Notes under the pieces: model-generated | Told to the model about the DNA's origin: nothing | What the model saw: only the letters and a program-made list of their open reading frames with translations | Databases searched by the model: none | Source: Spartinivicinus poritis | Lineage (GTDB): Bacteria > Pseudomonadota > Gammaproteobacteria > Pseudomonadales > Zooshikellaceae | Direction: 5' to 3' | DNA length: 64,000 bases | Assembly (NCBI RefSeq): GCF_028858535.1 | Contig: NZ_JAPMOU010000025.1 | Span: 30,256-94,255, forward strand | In this document: one piece after another, positions 37,519 to 45,660 of the stretch | How the letters are laid out: each line of letters opens with the position of its first letter | Numbering within the stretch: the stretch's first letter is position 1 | Translations under genes and position numbers: made by a program

Positions 37519-38118
37519 ATGGGTTATAAATTAGAAGGAAAACTACTCGAAGTGTGTGACTGTAATATTTTATGTCCCTGCTGGGTAGGGGAAGACCCTG
37601 ATGGTGAAACCTGTAATACGATTATTGCCTGGCATATGGATAAAGGTGATATTAATGGTATTGATGTCACTGGCTTAACTATTGCGGTTACCGCTCATAT
37701 TCCAGGTAATATTATGGAAGGTAACTGGCGAGTCGTTATGTATGTAGATGGCAATGCCTCGAAAGCCCAGGAAGAGGCTTTACTACAAGTCTACACTGGT
37801 GAGCTGGGTGGTCCTGTAGCCGATCTGGTACAACTCGTTGGTGAGGTGGTTGCTGTAGAGCGCGCTAACATCGAGTTTGCAGTGCATGATGGCAAAGGCA
37901 CGATTCGAATTGGCAGTGATATCAGTGCAGAATTGCAGCCTTTTGAAGGCCCCACCGGTAAGTCCACTTTATCTGATACAGTATTTTCTACTGTGCCCGG
38001 TGCGCCTGCTTATGTGGGTAAAGCATCTGACTATAAAATGAAACAACCACTGTTGGGCCTTGATATTGATATGCAAGGGCATAATGCTATTCAAGGTCAG
38101 TTTTTATTTGAAGCGTGA
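37519..38118 (+). CDS. DUF1326 protein, Cys-rich, partner of DUF2182
   Basis: 199 residues, soluble. The DUF1326 N-terminal motif EVCDCNILCPCWVGEDPD has Cys13, 15, 19 and 21, with Cys32 following, a likely metal site. A beta-rich domain makes up the rest. No signal peptide is seen. AAGGAAG precedes the ATG. DUF1326 and DUF2182 genes recur side by side in many bacteria, but their function is not established. Here they lead a plus-strand cassette with an MFS transporter, in an island of metal-related genes. Confidence 0.88.
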   Translation: MGYKLEGKLLEVCDCNILCPCWVGEDPDGETCNTIIAWHMDKGDINGIDVTGLTIAVTAHIPGNIMEGNWRVVMYVDGNASKAQEEALLQVYTGELGGPVADLVQLVGEVVAVERANIEFAVHDGKGTIRIGSDISAELQPFEGPTGKSTLSDTVFSTVPGAPAYVGKASDYKMKQPLLGLDIDMQGHNAIQGQFLFEA

Positions 38119-38251
38119 GTTCACCCTAACAATACATTTTTTCTCATCACTTTACTGCTTTTCTTAAGTTGGTTCGCAATTTCAATCAGTGGAGTGATGA
38201 ATGATTTTGCATTTATTCCCAGCGGCTAAATTTCACAAAAAATAATTTCAA

Positions 38252-39022
38252 ATGAAAGCAATAAAATTTCAGCAGTCACTATTTGTGCCTACTACTGTCG
38301 TGTTAGTAGTGGTTGCCTGGTTGGTATTGTTTTGGTGGGAGCAATCCCCATACAGCCACTATATATTACATGGACCAGCAGCCAGTCATGGCATGCATCA
38401 TCATGGGCCAGTATCACCTGCGGTAGTAATGTATTTATTAGGGTGGATGTTAATGTGTATTGCCATGATGCTGCCGACTACTTTACCGTTAATCCAGATA
38501 TTTCACCGAATTGCTGCCTCACACTCTCATCGTTGGCTGTTAGTCAGCTTATTAATTTCTGGGTATTTACTGGTGTGGTTGCTGTTTGGTGTTGTAGCCC
38601 ACCTTGCTCAATGGGGGGCTACTCAATATTTATTTGGTCACCATGGTTTGGGTGATAAAGCTTGGGTGCTAAGTACTGTATTACTTTTAACCGCCGGTGC
38701 CTTTCAATTCAGCCAGCTAAAATACCAATGTTTAGACAAGTGTCGTACACCATTAAGCTTTGTGATGAGTTATTGGCGTGGTAGTCATTATTATCGGCAG
38801 GCTTGGTTATTAGGTTTACATCATGGGTTGTATTGTGTCGGCTGTTGTTGGGCATTAATGTTATTAATGTTTGCCGTGGGCACTGGGAGTGTGGCCTGGA
38901 TGCTGCTATTAGGTGCTGTGATGGCAATTGAGAAAAATGTGAGTTGGGGGAAACAAATGGCCAAACCAGTGGGGTATATACTGCTGCTTTGGGGCGGTGG
39001 GCTAGTTGCACAAAATATTTAA
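38252..39022 (+). CDS. DUF2182 integral membrane protein, predicted metal-binding
   Basis: 256 residues with about six membrane helices. Potential metal ligands abound. There is a His-rich external loop (HGPAASHGMHHHG, about 40-52) and a Met/Cys-containing helix (GWMLMCIAMMLPTTLP, 64-79). Cys160 and Cys164 flank LDK, and a HHGLYCVGCCW cluster (190-200) lies in the last third. These Met/His/Cys positions suggest a soft-metal channel or permease, which is inference. It follows DUF1326 by 133 bases and ends 26 bases before the MFS start. Confidence 0.85.
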   Translation: MKAIKFQQSLFVPTTVVLVVVAWLVLFWWEQSPYSHYILHGPAASHGMHHHGPVSPAVVMYLLGWMLMCIAMMLPTTLPLIQIFHRIAASHSHRWLLVSLLISGYLLVWLLFGVVAHLAQWGATQYLFGHHGLGDKAWVLSTVLLLTAGAFQFSQLKYQCLDKCRTPLSFVMSYWRGSHYYRQAWLLGLHHGLYCVGCCWALMLLMFAVGTGSVAWMLLLGAVMAIEKNVSWGKQMAKPVGYILLLWGGGLVAQNI

Positions 39023-39048
39023 AAGAAAGTAAATTGGGTAACAATATT

Positions 39049-40290
39049 ATGTTTGAGCAACGGATGGCTACCTCCAATATGATGACTTCTAAATGGACGG
39101 CAATTGCAGTCTTAGTAACTTGTGAGGTATTGGCATTAACCTTGTGGTTTTCGGCAACCGCTGTTGTACCTGTATTAAAAGAGGAATATCAACTGGCCAG
39201 CTGGCAGGCTTCGTTATTTAGCAGTAGCGTTGCTATTGGCTTTGTGATGGGCACGGTGACCAGTGCTTTGCTCGGGCTAGCTGATCGAATTGATCCCAGG
39301 CGATTTTTTTCAATAGCCGCGTTTGTTGCGGCAGGCTGCAATGGGGCTATTTTAATGCTGGAGCCCACTTCCTGGTTAGTGATTATCTGCCGTCTAGCTA
39401 CGGGTATCTGTATGGCGGGCTTGTATCCCGTTGGGATGAAAATAGCAGCAAGCTGGGCAGAAAAAGATACTGGGTTGTTAATTGGTTTGTTAGTAGGCGC
39501 ATTGACATTAGGCTCTGCTTCTCCCCATTTATTTAATGCGCTGGGTGGTATTGATTGGCAGCTGACCATTCAGTTGTCGTCTATTTGTGCACTAATTGCT
39601 GGTGGGCTGATCCATTTCGTTGTTCTTGGGCCGCAACATAGTTTAGCGGCCTCATTTAATGGGTCACTAGTGCTTCAGGCTTGGCGGCATAAACCACTTC
39701 GGTTGGCTAATTTAGGCTATTTCGGCCATATGTGGGAATTGTATGCCATGTGGGCGTGGATTGGGGTATTTTTTCATGCCAGCTTTGCTCAGCTAGGCTG
39801 GATAGAAACCACAGCGTCTTTCTACGCTAATCTTGCCACGTTTTTGGTCATTGCAGCTGGAGCTGCCGGTTGTTTATTTGGGGGATTATTTGCAGATAAA
39901 TTAGGCCGAACCACACTCACTATGTTAGCGATGGCAATCAGTGGCAGTTGTGCATTGGTAGTTGGCTTTTTATTTGGCAGTAATCCTTGGTTATTAACTT
40001 TCATCTGTATTATTTGGGGAATAACCATTGTGGCGGACTCGGCTCAGTTTTCGTCTTGTGTCGTGGAGTTGTCAGAACCAGCCTACCGAGGAACTATGTT
40101 AACGATTCAAACCTCTATTGGCTTTTTGTTGACATTGGTTACTATTCATTTAATTCCCATTTGGGTAGAGCAAGTGGGGTGGGAGTATGCTTTTGGTTTG
40201 TTAGCGATTGGGCCATTTTTAGGGGTGGTTGCTATGTGGCGGCTACGACTTCATCCAGAGTCGGTAAAACTAGCTAATGGCAAGCGTTAA
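39049..40290 (+). CDS. MFS transporter, substrate unknown
   Basis: About 413 residues with 12 predicted membrane helices. Motif-A-like loops lie after helix 2 (GLADRIDPRRFF) and helix 8 (GLFADKLGRTTLTM). The ATG at 39049 places the first helix (WTAIAVLVTCEVLALTLWFS) about 18 residues in; a longer frame from 38944 would overlap DUF2182 and is unlikely. The helical pattern is that of CynX/NimT-type or sugar-phosphate-type MFS proteins, but the substrate cannot be read. Co-transcription with DUF1326/DUF2182 links it to that function. Convergent with bufC, overlapping it by four bases. Confidence 0.8.
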   Translation: MFEQRMATSNMMTSKWTAIAVLVTCEVLALTLWFSATAVVPVLKEEYQLASWQASLFSSSVAIGFVMGTVTSALLGLADRIDPRRFFSIAAFVAAGCNGAILMLEPTSWLVIICRLATGICMAGLYPVGMKIAASWAEKDTGLLIGLLVGALTLGSASPHLFNALGGIDWQLTIQLSSICALIAGGLIHFVVLGPQHSLAASFNGSLVLQAWRHKPLRLANLGYFGHMWELYAMWAWIGVFFHASFAQLGWIETTASFYANLATFLVIAAGAAGCLFGGLFADKLGRTTLTMLAMAISGSCALVVGFLFGSNPWLLTFICIIWGITIVADSAQFSSCVVELSEPAYRGTMLTIQTSIGFLLTLVTIHLIPIWVEQVGWEYAFGLLAIGPFLGVVAMWRLRLHPESVKLANGKR

Positions 40291-41066
40291 TTATTATAGG
40301 CTAATAACCCTCGTTCTATCCAACTCAATAAATAATTGACAATTAACTGGCTGGTATTTTCCGCAGGGTGGTTCGCCAATAAGGCTTCACACATCATAGC
40401 TAACGGCTTGCCTTGCAAAGCCAGATGGATTAACTGATGCTCTTCAGGGGGTAATGAGTGAAATTCGGTTAAGCGTTCATTATTACGCCAGATAACCCAT
40501 AATGCTTGAGTGGTAGTTGCCGCTGGTGGCGTTTGACTTGCCTTAAGTGCTTGCCATACTTCAACTGTATTCCAGCTGGCACTGAAAATTTGCATACTTG
40601 GGTGAAAAGTTAAACATAAATTGGGCCACTGCTCAGTAGGCAAGGTAGTTAAATGCTCTGGTGTCATGCGTTGTTGAGTATCTGCAGCATCAAATGCTGT
40701 TAGTAGTCGCCGCTCAAATGCAGCTAATTCGCTGATAACCGGGTAGTCAATAAAGGGTGAGTTGGTGGCTAGATAGTGGGGAAGTGAGTCGGCAAACTGA
40801 CGAAGTGACGTATAGTTTGAAACATGGTTATTAAGATAACCCTCAACCATTTCATCAAATAACGCATCACCTAAATAGCGGCCTAATATTTCATGGTCGG
40901 TTTCAATGGTTTTTTTCAGCCTTATTCGATAAGCATTGCGGTAAATATCCAGGCGAGTAGTGATTGAAACATTACCCTGATGCACAATGTGGTCGCTAAT
41001 AGTACTGCTTTGACCTAACAGGTACGCTAACAATTGATGTTGGCGAGTAGCGAGTAAACTATCCAT
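40287..41066 (-). CDS. bufC: BufC-type partner protein of the MNIO enzyme (DUF2063)
   Basis: 259 residues of the HvfC/BufC family. The N-terminal helical DUF2063 domain (about 1-95; RQHQLLAYLLGQSS, DIYRNAYRIRLKKTIETDHE, YLGDALFDEMVEGYL) and a C-terminal domain are present. BufC delivers the precursor peptide to the MNIO enzyme BufB. Its ATG overlaps the bufB stop by eight bases (41059-41066), so the proteins are made together. It is the last gene of the bufA-bufB-bufC operon. Confidence 0.9.
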   Translation of the reverse strand: MDSLLATRQHQLLAYLLGQSSTISDHIVHQGNVSITTRLDIYRNAYRIRLKKTIETDHEILGRYLGDALFDEMVEGYLNNHVSNYTSLRQFADSLPHYLATNSPFIDYPVISELAAFERRLLTAFDAADTQQRMTPEHLTTLPTEQWPNLCLTFHPSMQIFSASWNTVEVWQALKASQTPPAATTTQALWVIWRNNERLTEFHSLPPEEHQLIHLALQGKPLAMMCEALLANHPAENTSQLIVNYLLSWIERGLLAYNN

Positions 41067-41943
41067 AAAATGCTGTTTCTATAGGCATTGGCTCAGAAGC
41101 GGGTGTTTTTTCAGTGATTGTTAAGTCTACAACATCATTGGCAATGTGCTTGGCAATGGACAGCTCTGCTAATAATTCAGTTAATGGGGGAATGTGGTCA
41201 TCACGCTCAATCATCGTGCTGACAGCGCCAAAGCGATGTAATGCTGTTTGGTAAAGCGACCAAACCGGATCGCAAATTGCGTGATCGTGGGTATCAATAA
41301 CATAATCACCATAGTCTGTATGGCCTGCCAGGTGAAACTGTCGTACGCGTTGTGGATCAATGTAATTCAGATAGTCAGTAGCTGAGAAACCATGGTTACG
41401 GGCGCTGACATAAATATTATTAATATCCAGTAGCATATAGCAGTCTGCTTGCGTGACGACCTCTTGATAAAAGACCCATTCCGGCATTTCCGAGTCTTGA
41501 TAGGACAGATAGCTTGAAACATTTTCAATCAAAATTTGTCTGCCCAGAAAATCCTGCACCTGTTGTATTCTAGTTGCAACATGATCAATAGCTGCTTGAG
41601 TATAGGGGAGGGGGAGTAAATCATGGCTATTCGTGTGGTTGACCCCAGTCCAACACAGGTGATCTGAAACCCAAACCGGTTTCACTTCGTTAATTAACAC
41701 TTTAAGCTTTTTTAAGTAATCCAAGTTAAGTGGATCGGTTGAGCCGATGGATAATGAGACACCATGCATGACCATCGGGTATTGCTCACGAATTTTATGT
41801 AAGTAATATGTTGGCTTACCGCCAGCCACCATAAAATTTTCAGAAATAATTTCAAACCAGTCAACAGCAGGTTGGGTGTCGATAATTTCTTGGAAATGGT
41901 CGGTCCTAAGCCCCAAACCGAAACCGAGGAAGTGTTGGTTCAT
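41059..41943 (-). CDS. bufB: BufB, multinuclear non-heme iron oxidative enzyme (MNIO, DUF692)
   Basis: 294 residues, TIM-barrel MNIO family. Iron ligands expected of the family are visible: His60 (VMHGVSLSIG), His95 (VSDHLCW), Glu140 (ILIENVSSYL), Asp173 with Asn175/176 (LLDINNIYVSA), His204 and His208 (FHLAGH), His219/221 (DTHDHA) and Glu246 (MIERDD). MNIO enzymes of this clade convert bufferin cysteines to 5-thiooxazoles or related copper-binding heterocycles. The bufA-like precursor is 84 bases upstream and bufC overlaps downstream. The start MNQHFLGFGLGLRTDHF is typical. Confidence 0.95.
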   Translation of the reverse strand: MNQHFLGFGLGLRTDHFQEIIDTQPAVDWFEIISENFMVAGGKPTYYLHKIREQYPMVMHGVSLSIGSTDPLNLDYLKKLKVLINEVKPVWVSDHLCWTGVNHTNSHDLLPLPYTQAAIDHVATRIQQVQDFLGRQILIENVSSYLSYQDSEMPEWVFYQEVVTQADCYMLLDINNIYVSARNHGFSATDYLNYIDPQRVRQFHLAGHTDYGDYVIDTHDHAICDPVWSLYQTALHRFGAVSTMIERDDHIPPLTELLAELSIAKHIANDVVDLTITEKTPASEPMPIETAFYG

Positions 41944-42027
41944 ATTTTATTTTGCTGGTGTTGTATTTGTTATTAACGGTCCTCTATGCACTAGCAGTTT
42001 AACGCACAGAAAGAACCGTTCAAAATA

Positions 42028-42489
42028 CTAACCCACTTTGCCGCCAATATCTTCACAGGATTTTTGAGGGGTTAACACAAACCCCTGGCCTTTACAGGAT
42101 GCTTGACCTGCACAAGCATTATTAGCGGTTTTGCAGTCATTATGACCTTTACACAGATTCACATCATAACATTTGACTAAGTCTGCTTTACTCACTTGAC
42201 CACGCCAGTCGTCTTTTACTTTACCACCTACATCATTGCAGGCCTTGGTTGGCATCGCGACAAAGCCCTGGCCTTTACAGGAAGCTTGGCCTTTACAAGC
42301 ATTATTAGCGGTTTTACAGTCATTATGCCCACCACAGATATTTACTCCATAACAATGGGCTAAGTCAGCTTTGCCTGTGGCTGCAGCAGTTGAGTGTGTA
42401 GATTTGCTGGGGCCAGCGCAACCACTGATCAGGCTGGCAGCAGCCATGGCAATTGCTACCCCGGATAAATTGAGCTTGGTTTGTTTCAT
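42028..42489 (-). CDS. bufA: Bufferin-type metallophore precursor, lipoprotein with two tandem modules
   Basis: 153 residues. A signal peptide ends in a lipobox (SLISGC, Cys24), so the product is probably a lipoprotein. Two near-identical Cys-rich modules follow, offset by 61 residues. Module 1 has Cys46, 52, 58, 65, 71 and 84; module 2 has Cys107, 113, 119, 126, 132 and 145. Each reads [20 protein letters not shown], then [12 protein letters not shown], then C. This spacing is that of BufA2-type bufferins, ribosomally made copper-binding peptides, which normally have a single module. AGGAAAGGAAG precedes the ATG. It is the first gene of the operon, directly behind a MITE-like repeat. Confidence 0.88.
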   Translation of the reverse strand: MKQTKLNLSGVAIAMAAASLISGCAGPSKSTHSTAAATGKADLAHCYGVNICGGHNDCKTANNACKGQASCKGQGFVAMPTKACNDVGGKVKDDWRGQVSKADLVKCYDVNLCKGHNDCKTANNACAGQASCKGQGFVLTPQKSCEDIGGKVG

Positions 42490-42545
42490 TGGCTTCCTTT
42501 CCTCTTATTTTCCCCTCCCTGGTGAAATTGTCGCAATACTTAGTT

Positions 42546-42658
42546 GATATGGAGTGACAGGGTATTCTGTAGTTAAGGCATGGGTGCCTTTTTAGCTCTT
42601 GATGGGCGAAGGGATGGCACTTCAAGAGTGGCGGAAGAATATCCTGTTATTTCATATC
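42546..42658. repeat. MITE-like repeat, copy D (113 bp, short form), upstream of bufA
   Basis: Ends are GATATGGAGTGACAGG and CCTGTTATTTCATATC. The interior lacks the roughly 60-base segment seen in copies A and B but shares TTCAAGAGTGGCGGAAG. It ends only 57 bases upstream of the bufA start, so the bufA promoter must lie in or beyond it. The rest of the 42490-43040 gap holds no gene. Confidence 0.8.
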
Positions 42659-42966
42659 AGACACTAAATTGACTAATTGCCTCTTTTTGCGACTCCCTCT
42701 GGTAGGGAAGTATATGAAGTACACCTCTTGAGGTGGTTACTTCATCGTGGTTATCTTGTTTAAAAAGAATATGCACTATAAGACAAGGATGAAATCAACC
42801 ATGAGTCAAATAAAAAAAATAGTTAATAGGTAGCTTACAGTTTGGTGACGCTGTTTTGATAAAAAAGTAGGCAGCAAGGTTAAGTGTATTGAAAGCAGTG
42901 ATATGTTTTAATTGTGGTATGTTTCAAAAAAGAACAACTGTTATTGTAGATTGGCTAAGATAATCT

Positions 42967-42995
42967 TTAATTTTTTAACTTAGTCACACTATAAT
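42967..42995 (+). promoter_or_regulatory. Possible promoter of zapB
   Basis: A perfect TATAAT at 42990-42995 has a weak TTAATT at -35 spacing (42967-42972, 17-base spacer). It lies 45 bases upstream of the zapB start. Confidence 0.4.
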
Positions 42996-43040
42996 ATAAA
43001 ACTTATTACATTACTTTTGTTAAATTGACTGAGAACCCTT

Positions 43041-43265
43041 ATGTCTACAGATCATTTAGCTCGGCTGGAAGAAAAAATCCAACAAGTTGTTGATACCGTT
43101 AGTTTGCAACGGATGGAAATTGAAGAGTTGCGCGAAGAAAAAGCCCGCCTGGAAGAAGAAAATAACATTTTGAAGGAAGAAATGGGCCAGTGGAGCCAAC
43201 GGGTTGGCTCTATTTTGGGCAAGCTGGATGCAATGGCTGAAGAAACTGAGGCAGAGGAAGCGTAA
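43041..43265 (+). CDS. zapB: ZapB-like cell-division coiled-coil protein
   Basis: 74 residues, an uninterrupted coiled coil. Alignment by eye with E. coli ZapB is good: LARLEEKIQQVVDTVSLQRM matches the ZapB N-terminus, followed by EIEELREE, then EENNILKEEMGQWSQRV and a C-terminal GSILGKLDAM. ZapB joins FtsZ rings through ZapA and links them to the Ter region through MatP. It is a single gene with TATAAT upstream and a hairpin downstream. An alternative is another short TIGR02449-type coiled coil. Confidence 0.8.
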   Translation: MSTDHLARLEEKIQQVVDTVSLQRMEIEELREEKARLEEENNILKEEMGQWSQRVGSILGKLDAMAEETEAEEA

Positions 43266-43295
43266 ACGTTAGTTGTCTTTAAGGGGTAATCGGAG

Positions 43296-43316
43296 GCACT
43301 CTGTTACAGAGAGTGC
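43296..43316. terminator. Hairpin between zapB and the convergent chemoreceptor
   Basis: GCACTCT / AGAGTGC stem with a 7-base loop. No real T-tract follows, so termination is uncertain. Confidence 0.45.
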
Positions 43317-43325
43317 GTCATAACC

Positions 43326-45449
43326 CTAAAACTTAAAGCGATTAATTTTACTTTGTAACTCAGTTGATAAACGGCTGAGCTTATCACTTTCTTCGCTGGC
43401 ATTGTGCGCGCCGTTTGCGACTTGACCTGCTACATCACTAATGGTGGTGACATTGCGGGTGATGTCTTCAGAAACGGCGTGTTGCTCCTCAGCTGCACTG
43501 GCTATCTGAGTGGCCATATCGGTGATTTGGCTGATAGCACTAACGACCTGCTCCAGTCGGCTGGCTGCTGTTTCCGCTTGAACCACACTTTCCTGGGTCA
43601 TGGTTTGGCCACGGCTCATAGTGGAAACCGCTGCTTCTGTTCTTTCTTGTAAGCTATTAATGGTCTGGCGTATTTCGTCTGTAGAACTTTGAGTGCGACT
43701 GGCGAGTGTTCTGACCTCATCCGCAACTACCGCGAAGCCTCTGCCTTGTTCACCAGCCCGGGCAGCTTCAATTGCTGCATTGAGTGCTAATAAATTGGTT
43801 TGCTCGGCAATGGATATAATCACATCCAGGATTGAGCTGATATTTTCACTATCTTCTTTTAACTGATTAATTACCTGGACAGCATCTTCAACTTCTACCG
43901 ATAAGCGGCGAATGGTATTAGCACTTTCATTGACAATGGATTGGCCTTCTTCAACAGAGTGATTGGCATCATTGGCTGAGTGAGCGGTTTGTGCAGCATT
44001 TTTAGCCACATCGTTAGCGGTGGCTGACATTTCATTAATGGCTGTTGCCACCTGGTCAATTTCTTCTCGCTGGCGCTGAACACCACTGTTGGTGACTTCG
44101 GCAATATTGGCGCTTTGGTTGGCAGAGCCATTGACTTGTTCAATAGAGTGGGCGACGTCTTTAATCATCAATTGGATTTTCTCAATAAACTGATTGACCC
44201 AATGAGCTAATGCACCGACTTCATCTGCCCGCTTGACATTTATTCGGTGGGTTAAGTTACCCTCTTGAGAAGACAGGTCTTTAATTAAAGACACCACCTG
44301 TCGAATGGGTCTAGCAATAGAAATAGACACACGCCATAACAATAGTAATGAGATAACGGTGGCTAGAACACCAATGCCCACTTGCAGTAGTAAATTATTA
44401 TTAAACAGCTCCTGTAGACTTTGTTTAAAGGTATCAAGCTCAGCAAAAACAACGGCTTTGGGAACATCAATAATCATACCCCAGTAGGTGTTGGAGGTGC
44501 CGACGGTAAAGGGCTTAATAACTCGAATATTTCCCCCGGTTTCTTGAATGCTGGTCTGGCCTGATTGAATTAAACTAATGATTTTATCCCAGTCAGGCTG
44601 ACCGGCAACGGACTGGCCAATTTGTTCAGGGGTTGAGGTGGAGGCTGCAACAATACCTAAGCTGCTGAGAATGGAGACCTGGCTCTTGGCTTCATAAATG
44701 GATTTTTTTAACCCTAAGCTCATCTCTTGGAGAAAGTTCATGGAGTAGTCGATACCGGTCATACCAACAAACTGGCCTTTGACAACTATAGGTACGACAA
44801 AGGAGGTTAATAACGTTTGAGTGCCTTGGATATCATAAGATGCTGGATCAATAATACACTCGCGTTTTTGATCTTTAGGGCAGAGATACCATTCACTTTG
44901 TCTGACGCCGTTAGCCTGCTTGGTGGTGTTATAAAAACTCCCTAAGGCTTGAATGGCTAAGTTACCTGCACTATTGCGATTCCAGTATGGCGCAAATTGA
45001 CCAGTATCCTTTTGTGAGTGCTTAATTTCTTGATCTTTGAATTCATCATCCTTGCCATCAAACAGGTTGGGCTCCCACCCTGTATAGGTGCCAAGAAAAT
45101 CAGGGTTATACTCCGTCATACCCTTGATCATATTGGAAACATGTTCTCTGCTATTTTCTGCTTGACTGGTAAACTCGGTGGATTTTAATGCGGCAAATGT
45201 TTGAGCCAGCGAACGTGCTGCTACCATCGCTTTTTCCATGCGGGTAACCATAATGCCAGTTTGAGCACTGGCAATAGCATCTAATTTTTCTTTGGTGGCA
45301 GCTGAAATCAGCTCTGAGGAGTTCTCAGTTGCGAGGCTTTCTACCTGCTTACTGGAGATAAAGCTGTAACCCACAATCGCTGTAATCGCTAAAATTAAAC
45401 AGAGACCGGAATAGATTAATATTTGAGAGGATATGGATTTAAACTGCAT
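43326..45449 (-). CDS. Methyl-accepting chemotaxis protein with double Cache sensor
   Basis: 707 residues. TM1 is near 8-28 and a large periplasmic dCache-type ligand domain spans about 35-335 ([24 protein letters not shown]). TM2 is near 345-368 and is followed by HAMP. A signalling domain carries the highly conserved hairpin tip [20 protein letters not shown]. Methylation helices flank it. No C-terminal CheR-docking pentapeptide is seen (ends SKINRFKF). The ATG at 45449 has better ribosome-site spacing than a TTG three codons upstream. Monocistronic, divergent from aceK. Confidence 0.92.
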   Translation of the reverse strand: MQFKSISSQILIYSGLCLILAITAIVGYSFISSKQVESLATENSSELISAATKEKLDAIASAQTGIMVTRMEKAMVAARSLAQTFAALKSTEFTSQAENSREHVSNMIKGMTEYNPDFLGTYTGWEPNLFDGKDDEFKDQEIKHSQKDTGQFAPYWNRNSAGNLAIQALGSFYNTTKQANGVRQSEWYLCPKDQKRECIIDPASYDIQGTQTLLTSFVVPIVVKGQFVGMTGIDYSMNFLQEMSLGLKKSIYEAKSQVSILSSLGIVAASTSTPEQIGQSVAGQPDWDKIISLIQSGQTSIQETGGNIRVIKPFTVGTSNTYWGMIIDVPKAVVFAELDTFKQSLQELFNNNLLLQVGIGVLATVISLLLLWRVSISIARPIRQVVSLIKDLSSQEGNLTHRINVKRADEVGALAHWVNQFIEKIQLMIKDVAHSIEQVNGSANQSANIAEVTNSGVQRQREEIDQVATAINEMSATANDVAKNAAQTAHSANDANHSVEEGQSIVNESANTIRRLSVEVEDAVQVINQLKEDSENISSILDVIISIAEQTNLLALNAAIEAARAGEQGRGFAVVADEVRTLASRTQSSTDEIRQTINSLQERTEAAVSTMSRGQTMTQESVVQAETAASRLEQVVSAISQITDMATQIASAAEEQHAVSEDITRNVTTISDVAGQVANGAHNASEESDKLSRLSTELQSKINRFKF

Positions 45450-45660
45450 TGCAAACAACTTCTAGGTGACTGGAATTTAGGTTGATAGCCGTTGGCAGAG
45501 TTCATCAGCCAAGCTAAAAGCATTTAGCAAAATAAATGCCCTAATATCGCAGTATGGCACAGAATAGATGCTTTGCCAGGTTGACCTCTAAGTCAGGGCT
45601 TTAACCTGCGCTTTACCAAGGATTTAGCCACAATAGCAAAAAATAGCAGGGAGCAAGTGG

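Noticed and set aside
38944..39048. N-terminal extension of the MFS protein
   Set aside because: It overlaps the end of DUF2182 in another frame and would put a polar 35-residue tail before helix 1.
36054..42489. Defence island or biosynthetic gene cluster of another kind
   Set aside because: All recognisable families here are metal-related or MNIO/bufferin; no nuclease, helicase, NRPS/PKS or toxin domains were seen.
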